Positions 6,978 to 13,859 of a stretch of DNA of 42,968 nucleotides are shown here, piece by piece (positions within the stretch are counted from its first letter, which is position 1; every line of letters starts with the position of its first letter). The notes under the pieces are model-generated. The model was given only the letters and a program-made list of their open reading frames with translations. It made no database searches and was not told where the DNA came from. The DNA lies in NCBI GenBank assembly GCA_016218765.1, contig JACRCZ010000037.1, positions 1 through 42,968 of the forward strand, written 5' to 3'. Position numbers and translations under genes: made by a program. The stretch comes from Deltaproteobacteria bacterium. GTDB lineage: Bacteria; Myxococcota_A; Polyangia; DRWM01; JAAZOP01.

Positions 6978-9361
6978 CGGTCGTGCCGCCGGAGATCGCG
7001 GGCCGCCTGGATCCGTTCGCCCGCCACGCGCTGGCCGAGGCGCTGGCGCAGGCGGAGCTGGGACAGCAGGGGGAGATCACGCCGCTCCACGTCCTGACCG
7101 CGCTGCTGCCCGCGTGCGACGAGCTGCGGGCGGCGGTGGAGCGGCGTGCGGTCGACCCGCGCCTGCTGACGTCGTTCGCCGAGGTGACGCTGGCGCGGCG
7201 CAAGCGCGGCCCGGCCGGGCTGCGGCCGATCCTCGACGAGCGGCTTGTCGCGCGGCTGTCGCTGGCCGCCGCGGCGCCCGGGGGCCTGCTCACCCCGGCG
7301 GCGCTGGCCGTGGCGGCGCTGCGCTGCGGCTCGCCCGAGGTGGAGCGGGTGCTGTCCGAGTTCGATCTGCGCTCGTCCGAGCTGGCGGCCGCGGTGGAGA
7401 GCGCCGGCGCGTCCCCGCGGCCGGCGTCGTACCGCGCGGCGGCCGCCGTTCCCGCGGGCGTGCCGCCCGCCGTCAGGGAGCGCGGGGCGACGACCGCGGC
7501 GTATCCCGCGGTGCCTCGCGCCGCCGCCGCACCGGCGGCCCCGCCGCCCGGCTCGGTCCCGGCGCTGGAGACGGGCGGGGCTCCGCCGCCCGGCCCGTGG
7601 ACCGTCTCGCTGCGCGCGGCAGCCGGCCGCGCCCCGATCGTCGGCCGGGCGGTCGAGATCTCGTCCGTGCTCTCCGTCCTCCGGCAGCGGACCGTGCGCT
7701 GCGCCTTCGTGGCCGGTCCGTCCGGCTGCGGCCGCAGGACGGTGCTGGCCGAGGTGCTGGCGAGGCTGGCGGACGCGGCCGGCGCCGCGTCCGGCCCGGC
7801 CGCCGGACTCCCCTCGACCGCCGCCGCGCTCGACCTGGTTTCCCTGCTCGCCGGCACGCGCGCCCGCGGCGATCTGGAGGACCGCCTGACGAAGCTGGAG
7901 GACGCGCTGCGGTCCGACGCCGACGGCATCCTGCTCTGCATTCCCGACGCGTCGATGCTGGAGAACGCCACCTCCGGCGTCGGCCTGGACGAGATCCTCG
8001 CCGACCTGGCGGAGCGCCACGGGCTGCGCATGGCGATGCTCGGCACGCCCGACGACGCGCAGCGGCTCAAGGACAAGGCGCGCCGGCTGCTGGCCGCGTT
8101 CGAGGCGGTCCCGATCCCGGAGCCGTCGAGCGACGACCTGGCCGCGATTCTCGCGGTGCAGGGCGACATCCTCGCGCGGCACCACGGCCTGGAGATCCGA
8201 CCGGACGCCCGCGATGCCGCCCGCACGCTCGGCAAGCGCTACCTCCACGAGCCGGCGATGCCGGCCCGGGCCATCCACCTCCTGGATTCGACGGCCGCGC
8301 GCGCCGCGTCCGCCGGACGGCCGGCGATCGACGGAGACGACGTGGCGGAGACGGTCGGGAGCTGGACGCACATCCCCGTCGCGCGGCTGATGCGCGGCGA
8401 GGCCGAGCGCCTGCGGGCGCTGGAGGGCACGCTCGGCAAGTCGATCAAGGGCCAGGACGACGCGGTGTGTCGCGTCACGCGGGCCGTGCGCCGCGGCCGG
8501 CTCGGCCTGCGCGACCCCCGCCGCCCGATCGGCTCGTTCCTTTTCGCCGGGCCGACGGGCGTGGGGAAGACGGAGCTGGCGCGCAAGCTGGCCGAGGCGT
8601 TGTTCGACGACCCGCAGAGCCTGATCCGGCTGGACATGAGCGAGTTCCGCGAGGCGCACATGGTCGCCCGGCTGCTGGGCGCCCCGCCCGGGTACAAGGA
8701 CTCCGAGGAGGGCGGCGTGCTGACCGAGGCGATCAAGCGCCGGCCGTACTCCGTCCTGCTGCTCGACGAGATGGAGAAGGCGCACGGCGACGTGCACAAC
8801 ATCCTGCTGCAGCTCCTGGAGGACGGGCGGCTCAGCGACGCCCGCGGGCGGTTGTTCGACTTCACCCACTGCGTGGTGGTCATGACCACGAACGTCGGCG
8901 GGATGCTCGCGCTGCGGGCCGGGCCGGGCGAGGACCTCGAGGAGCCGATGCGCGAGGCGCTGCTCGGCTCGTACCGCCCCGAGCTGCTCAACCGCATCGA
9001 CGAGATCGTGATCTTCCGCTCGCTGTCCGACGACGCCCTGCGCGCGATCGCGCGGCTGTCCCTGGACGAGGCTTCCGGCCTGGCGCGGCCGCTGGGCGTC
9101 GAGGTCTCCTTCACGCCGGCCGTGGATGCCTGGGTCGTCTCCCGCCGCGATCCGCCGGAGTTCGGCGCGCGTCCCGTGCGGCGCGTGGTGCGTCGCGAGG
9201 TGCTCGACCGGCTGGCGCAGATGCTGCTGGGGGGCGACGCCAAGGCCGGCGATCGCGTCGCCTTCGACGCGGACGGCGGCGAGCTGCGGGTGCGCATCGA
9301 GGCTCCCGCGCCCCCTCTCGCGGCACCGGCGACGCCGGACCGGGGCTCCGTGGCGACGTGA
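6974..9361 (+). CDS. Clp/HSP100-type AAA+ ATPase with degenerate first ATPase domain
   Basis: A 795-aa HSP100-class protein: Clp N-domain repeats (1-145), a low-complexity Pro/Ala linker (145-215), AAA domain 1 (220-460), AAA domain 2 (480-690) and the C-terminal small domain (690-780). The second domain looks active: Walker A GPTGVGKTE (526-534), Walker B VLLLDEMEKAH (594-604), sensor-1 MTTN and arginine-finger NRIDE. The first looks dead: the P-loop reads GPSGCGRRT, with Arg for the essential Lys, and the Walker B stretch LLCIPDAS lacks the DE pair. There is no long coiled-coil M-domain between the ATPase cores as in ClpB, and no IGF/IGL tripeptide in the D2 loop, so ClpP docking is unlikely. 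It is best described as a divergent unfoldase or remodelling ATPase. Its start overlaps the HtrA stop, and its stop overlaps a possible GTG start of the HAD gene. Confidence 0.9.
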   Translation: MTVVPPEIAGRLDPFARHALAEALAQAELGQQGEITPLHVLTALLPACDELRAAVERRAVDPRLLTSFAEVTLARRKRGPAGLRPILDERLVARLSLAAAAPGGLLTPAALAVAALRCGSPEVERVLSEFDLRSSELAAAVESAGASPRPASYRAAAAVPAGVPPAVRERGATTAAYPAVPRAAAAPAAPPPGSVPALETGGAPPPGPWTVSLRAAAGRAPIVGRAVEISSVLSVLRQRTVRCAFVAGPSGCGRRTVLAEVLARLADAAGAASGPAAGLPSTAAALDLVSLLAGTRARGDLEDRLTKLEDALRSDADGILLCIPDASMLENATSGVGLDEILADLAERHGLRMAMLGTPDDAQRLKDKARRLLAAFEAVPIPEPSSDDLAAILAVQGDILARHHGLEIRPDARDAARTLGKRYLHEPAMPARAIHLLDSTAARAASAGRPAIDGDDVAETVGSWTHIPVARLMRGEAERLRALEGTLGKSIKGQDDAVCRVTRAVRRGRLGLRDPRRPIGSFLFAGPTGVGKTELARKLAEALFDDPQSLIRLDMSEFREAHMVARLLGAPPGYKDSEEGGVLTEAIKRRPYSVLLLDEMEKAHGDVHNILLQLLEDGRLSDARGRLFDFTHCVVVMTTNVGGMLALRAGPGEDLEEPMREALLGSYRPELLNRIDEIVIFRSLSDDALRAIARLSLDEASGLARPLGVEVSFTPAVDAWVVSRRDPPEFGARPVRRVVRREVLDRLAQMLLGGDAKAGDRVAFDADGGELRVRIEAPAPPLAAPATPDRGSVAT

Positions 9362-9366
9362 GCGCG

Positions 9367-9999
9367 ATGACCCCGGTGCGGCTCCCCGACCTGGACGCGC
9401 TGCTCATCGATCTCGGCAACGTGCTGGTGCGCCTGCACGTCGGGCGGTTCTTCCGCCGGCTGCGCGACGTCACCGCGGCACCGGGACCGGACGACCCCGA
9501 GGTGGTGTTTGCCGAGGCGACGTACCATCGTTTCGCCCGCGGCGAGATCGATTCCCGCGCGTTCCACGCCGCGTTCGAGGACCACCTGGGGTGCACGTGG
9601 CCCTACGACTCCTTCGTGGAAGCGTGGTGCGACGTCTTCTCGGAGAACACCGCCTCGGTGGACGCGCTGCGCCGGGTGCGCGGCGTGCGTCCGTTGTTCC
9701 TGCTGTCGAACACCGACGTCCTGCACTGGGAGTCGATCCGCCGGCGGTGGTCCTGGACGGAGTGGTTCGACGGGTTGCATCTGTCGTGCGAGGTGGGGCT
9801 GGAGAAGCCCGACCCGCGGTTCTTCACCAGCTTCCTGGAGCGCCGCACGCTGCGGCCCGAGCGCTGCCTGTTCGTGGACGACCTGGCCGACAACGTCGCC
9901 GCGGCGCGCTCGGTCGGGCTCCACGCGGTGCGGCAGGAGGACCCGGAAACCCTGCGGCGCGTCGTCGAGGATCTGCTCGAGCTTCCGGAGACCCCATAG
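9367..9999 (+). CDS. HAD-superfamily hydrolase (YihX/epoxide-hydrolase-like subgroup)
   Basis: A 210-aa haloacid-dehalogenase-fold phosphatase. Motif I is LLIDLGNVLV (Asp nucleophile, with the DLGNV form typical of sugar-phosphatase YihX relatives), motif II LLSNTD, motif III Lys in GLEKPDPRF and motif IV CLFVDDLADNV. The helical cap between motifs I and II has the size of a C1 cap. Likely a small phosphomonoesterase; substrate unknown. The ATG is at 9367; a GTG at 9358 overlaps the Clp stop (GTGA) and would add three residues, which would fit translational coupling. Last gene of the 5182-9999 run; it converges with the kinase gene after 8 bp. Confidence 0.88.
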   Translation: MTPVRLPDLDALLIDLGNVLVRLHVGRFFRRLRDVTAAPGPDDPEVVFAEATYHRFARGEIDSRAFHAAFEDHLGCTWPYDSFVEAWCDVFSENTASVDALRRVRGVRPLFLLSNTDVLHWESIRRRWSWTEWFDGLHLSCEVGLEKPDPRFFTSFLERRTLRPERCLFVDDLADNVAAARSVGLHAVRQEDPETLRRVVEDLLELPETP

Positions 10000-10007
10000 G
10001 CGGCGGC

Positions 10008-11315
<1,308 letters not shown>

Positions 11316-11398
11316 GGACACCTTTCTAGATCGACCCGGGCCCGAAACGCAAACGATTCGCGCAACGCCCCGCCGCGGCGGCGCGATGGATCCCCGCC

Positions 11399-11995
11399 AT
11401 GACGAACTGCCGACCCGCCGGAGACCCCGAAACCACGGCCCGCCCGCACCCGCCGGGAGACGACCGGCGGCCCCTCCGGGACGATCCGGGCGCGCCGCCG
11501 CGGCGCAGGTTCCGCGACCTCCTGGACCGCGGCCCGCGACCCGCGACGCGGCCCGCCGACGCCGGGCCCGATGCCGACGCACTGCGACTGGCGGCGACCG
11601 CCGCGCGCGCCGCCGAACGCGAGTACGCGGCCGGGCACGGCAGCCCGCCGGCGACGGGTCCGGCCGCGCCGACGCCTGCCCTGCCCGACATCGGGCTGGA
11701 CGGCGTCCAGGTCGCGACGGGTCGGCACGACGCGTGGCTGCGGTTCACCATCGACGAAGGTGACTTCGCGGGCCTGCGCATGGCATTCTCCCTCCGCGGC
11801 GACGTCCTCGACGTGACGCTCGACGCCCCCGCCGTCGGACCGCTGGAGCGGATCCGCGCGCGGGAGCACGACGTCCGCGAGGCCCTCGCCGCGCGCGGCA
11901 TCACGCTGGAGCGCTTCGACGCGGACGAGGGAAACGGCCGCGACCGGCACGCCCGGGACGAGCGCGAGGGCGACGAGCGGGACGGGACGGGATGA
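11399..11995 (+). CDS. FliK/SctP (HrpP/YscP)-like protein
   Basis: A 198-aa protein with a disordered Pro/Arg/Asp-rich N-terminal half and a compact C-terminal domain (about 95-175). The latter has the alternating pattern of FliK/YscP C-terminal domains: two hydrophobic strands (WLRFTID, LRMAFSLRG), then LDVTLDAPAVGPLERI, a helix with LREAL-like spacing and a final strand ITLERFDAD. In type III machines this family measures needle or hook length and switches substrate specificity. The assignment is tentative by itself but is strengthened by the 4-bp overlap (ATGA) with a clear SctQ-family gene, the same order as in many T3SS clusters. No strong ribosome site precedes the ATG. A lone C-terminal domain with a very short N-terminus would be unusual for a ruler. 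Confidence 0.6.
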   Translation: MTNCRPAGDPETTARPHPPGDDRRPLRDDPGAPPRRRFRDLLDRGPRPATRPADAGPDADALRLAATAARAAEREYAAGHGSPPATGPAAPTPALPDIGLDGVQVATGRHDAWLRFTIDEGDFAGLRMAFSLRGDVLDVTLDAPAVGPLERIRAREHDVREALAARGITLERFDADEGNGRDRHARDEREGDERDGTG

Positions 11996-13149
11996 GCGGG
12001 GAGCGACGAGCGGTACGGTGGCCGGGCATGGATCGGGCGTTCGCCGCCGCGCGCGGCACGGTGCTCGACGCGCTGCGCGAGACTCCGGAGCGCCCCGGCA
12101 CCCTCGCCGCGCTCGGCCGGCCGCTCGGCCTCCCGGTCCGGCTGCTGGGCATCGATCCCGCACCCGCCGGGCGGCCGGGTGAGGCCGACGCCGGCTGGTG
12201 CGTCCACCTGCGTGACGCGCCCGGAGCGGCGCTCGTGCTGCGCCTCGACGACCGCCTGGCGGCGGCCGTCGCCGCCGCGGCTCTCGGAATGGATGCCTGG
12301 GCCTTGCCGGACGCGGACGGCGGGGAGGTCGTGGCGGGCGTGCTCACGCTCCAGGCGCTGCGGTGCCTCGGCGCGCTCGCCGCCGCCGGTCGGCCGGTGG
12401 AGCTGGTCGATCTGCATCGGGCGAGCGCCGGGTGTGCGGCGGCCGGCGGGGCCGTCGCCCTCTCGCTGCGACTGCTCGTCGGCGACACCGTCGGCCACGC
12501 GACGATCCAGGTCGAGCCCGGCGGGAGTCGGTCGCGAAACGCAGCGCTTCCCCGCTGGCTGGGCGCGGTGCCGGTCGAGGTCGCGCTGGCCTTGGCCCGC
12601 GGCCGCGTGGCGCGGCGGGAGCTGCGCGCGCTGCGTCCGGGTGACGCCGTGGTGCTGGACGAGGCTCCGGAGGGCACGGGGGAGGATTTCGCGCAGAGGC
12701 GCAGAGACGCAGCGGCGAAAGGTCCGGGTGAGCAAAGGGGACCAGCGGGTGACGGGACGGGGGCCGCGTGGCTCGTGGTCGGGGGGGTGCGATGGCCGTG
12801 CCGAGGCGACGGTGCGGGGAACTGGACGATCGAGGGGCCGCCGGCGCGGGCCGGACGAGGGAGGGATGCGATGTCGAGCCAGGGCAGCGATCGGACGGAG
12901 GTGATCGCCGGGACGGGCGCGGGAGCCGCGATCGATGACGTCCCGATCGAGGTGGCGGCGGTGGCCGGGCGCGTGACGATGAGCGTGGGCGAGCTGGCCG
13001 CGCTGGGGGTCGGTGCGGTCGTCGGTCTGCGGCGGAGCCCCGCGGGGGCCGTCGAGCTGCTGGCCAACGGGGTTCCCGTGGCGCGGGGGCGGCTGATCGA
13101 TCTCGAGGGCGAGCTGGCCGTGGAGGTGACCGAGCTGCGCGCTCCATAG
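11992..13149 (+). CDS. sctQ: SctQ/YscQ (FliM/FliN-like) type III secretion C-ring protein
   Basis: A 385-aa protein with two SpoA (surface presentation of antigens) domains at its C-terminal side. The first (about 185-285) begins around WLGAVPVEVALAL; the second (314-385) is canonical: DVPIEVAAVAGRVTMSVGEL, then VELLANGVPVARGRLI and LAVEVTEL. The N-terminal ~180 residues match the poorly conserved part of YscQ/HrcQ. SctQ forms the cytoplasmic sorting platform of type III secretion systems. The SpoA1 hinge (residues 232-243, FAQRRRDAAAKG) is encoded by a 34-bp copy of the GCGCAGAG-type dispersed repeat. An in-frame ATG at codon 294 with its own strong ribosome site could produce the SpoA2 part alone. 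No other T3SS gene is visible within 10 kb on either side. Confidence 0.8.
   Translation: MSGERRAVRWPGMDRAFAAARGTVLDALRETPERPGTLAALGRPLGLPVRLLGIDPAPAGRPGEADAGWCVHLRDAPGAALVLRLDDRLAAAVAAAALGMDAWALPDADGGEVVAGVLTLQALRCLGALAAAGRPVELVDLHRASAGCAAAGGAVALSLRLLVGDTVGHATIQVEPGGSRSRNAALPRWLGAVPVEVALALARGRVARRELRALRPGDAVVLDEAPEGTGEDFAQRRRDAAAKGPGEQRGPAGDGTGAAWLVVGGVRWPCRGDGAGNWTIEGPPARAGRGRDAMSSQGSDRTEVIAGTGAGAAIDDVPIEVAAVAGRVTMSVGELAALGVGAVVGLRRSPAGAVELLANGVPVARGRLIDLEGELAVEVTELRAP
12687..12720 (+). repeat. GCGCAGAG-type dispersed repeat inside sctQ
   Basis: The unit GCGCAGAGGCGCAGAGACGC is bounded by TTTC at 12687 and GCGAAA at 12715-12720, forming inverted TTTCGC/GCGAAA ends. A second copy lies at 41053-41080 in reverse orientation. 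Here it is read in frame as Arg-rich linker between the two strands of the first SpoA domain. Such units are normally intergenic, so this looks like a repeat captured by a tolerant loop. Confidence 0.7.
12857..12870 (+). promoter_or_regulatory. Internal ribosome binding site in sctQ
   Basis: The purine-rich stretch AGGGAGGG directly precedes, at 5 nt spacing, an ATG at 12871 that is in frame with sctQ. This is among the better ribosome sites in the window, whereas the full-length sctQ start overlaps the upstream stop and has none. Confidence 0.6.
12871..13149 (+). CDS. Predicted internal product of sctQ: SpoA2-only FliN-like protein (SctQ-C)
   Basis: Internal initiation at codon 294 of sctQ would make a 92-aa protein: a ~20-residue polar leader (MSSQGSDRTE...) and the complete second SpoA domain. 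In Yersinia YscQ, Salmonella SpaO and others such a short form is made from an internal start and binds the full-length protein in the C-ring; that is established for those systems. Here the support is the in-frame ATG, the strong purine-rich site before it and the exact placement just ahead of SpoA2. Confidence 0.55.
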   Translation: MSSQGSDRTEVIAGTGAGAAIDDVPIEVAAVAGRVTMSVGELAALGVGAVVGLRRSPAGAVELLANGVPVARGRLIDLEGELAVEVTELRAP

Positions 13150-13220
13150 CGCGGCCCCCGGGGCCGCGCGTCGAGAGTCGACAGTCCGGAGTCGACGGTT
13201 TCGTCGCCTGCGGCGACGAA
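13149..13220. terminator. Convergent spacer with two hairpins (possible bidirectional terminator)
   Basis: The spacer between sctQ and the PDZ lipoprotein gene holds two perfect inverted repeats: GCGCGGCCCC pairing with GGGCCGCGC (13149-13169) and TTCGTCGCC with GGCGACGAA around a 3-nt loop (13200-13220). Neither is followed by a T run, so neither is a textbook intrinsic terminator. Between them lie GTCGAC-rich repeat units. A stop to transcription from both sides is plausible from position. Confidence 0.4.
13170..13197. repeat. GTCGAC-rich short repeat
   Basis: GAGAGTCGACAGTC and GAGTCGACGG occur back to back. A similar string, CTCGACTGTCGACTGTTGAC, lies at 29452-29471 in another spacer. 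These alternating GTCGAC/GAGTC units look like members of one dispersed intergenic family. Confidence 0.5.
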
Positions 13221-13236
13221 TGCGGAAGCCGACAGC

Positions 13237-13839
13237 TTAGGGAGCCGGGTGAGTCACGCCGTCGTTCGTGATCGCGATCGGCTCGTCGATCACCGTGACG
13301 GTGACCGGTTCCTCGACGCCGCCGCGGATGATGTCCAGCGTGACGGAGGTGGCCTCGTAGAGGGAGTCCCAGGCCGCCTGGGCCTCCTCGGGCATGGCGA
13401 TGGGCAGGCCGTTGACGGAGGCGACCACGTCGCCTTCGCGGACGCCGAGCGGGCCGCAGCGCAGCTCGGGGTCGATGGAGACGATGCGCCAGCCGAGAAG
13501 CCGGGCGCCGGCGCCCTGGCGGTCGAGCACCGCGGAGACGCGGACGCGGCCGGTGAAGACGGGGAAGGTCATGTCCAGGAACGCGGTCAGCTCGGCCCGC
13601 GTGATGGTCGCGGCTTCCGGGGATTCCGGGCAGGCGGTGAACGCCGGCCCGTCGGGCGGGGGCTCGACGATCGGCCCGGCGTCGCCCTCGGGCAACGGAC
13701 GCGGCTCGTCCGGCGGCGGGCCGCCGGAACAGCGGGGGAGGGCGCCCAGGGCGAGCCCCAGGGCGAGCGCGAGGAGCGCCGGCGTGGCCGTGCCCGGACG
13801 GGCGGCGCGATCACGGGGATCGGTGCGGGGGTCCTGCAT
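13237..13839 (-). CDS. PDZ-domain lipoprotein (GspC-like PDZ)
   Basis: A 200-aa exported protein. The N-terminus has an Ala/Leu-rich signal peptide ending ALPRCSGG; an Arg just before the lipobox Cys is unusual, so lipid attachment is likely but not certain. A Pro/Asp/Glu linker follows, then a region with TITRAELTAFLD and a PDZ domain from about 115 (LLGWRIVSIDPELRC, GVREGDVVASVNG, VTLDIIRGG). PDZ domains of this type with a WRIVxI entry are found in GspC-like and myxobacterial outer-membrane-associated proteins. The ATG at 13839 has GGAGGG upstream. The gene is 20 bp downstream of the large MopE-repeat/FGE-like lipoprotein gene and probably co-transcribed with it. The role is not recognisable beyond peptide binding. 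Confidence 0.8.
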   Translation of the reverse strand: MQDPRTDPRDRAARPGTATPALLALALGLALGALPRCSGGPPPDEPRPLPEGDAGPIVEPPPDGPAFTACPESPEAATITRAELTAFLDMTFPVFTGRVRVSAVLDRQGAGARLLGWRIVSIDPELRCGPLGVREGDVVASVNGLPIAMPEEAQAAWDSLYEATSVTLDIIRGGVEEPVTVTVIDEPIAITNDGVTHPAP

Positions 13840-13859
13840 GGGCTGGCGTTCCCTCCGGT

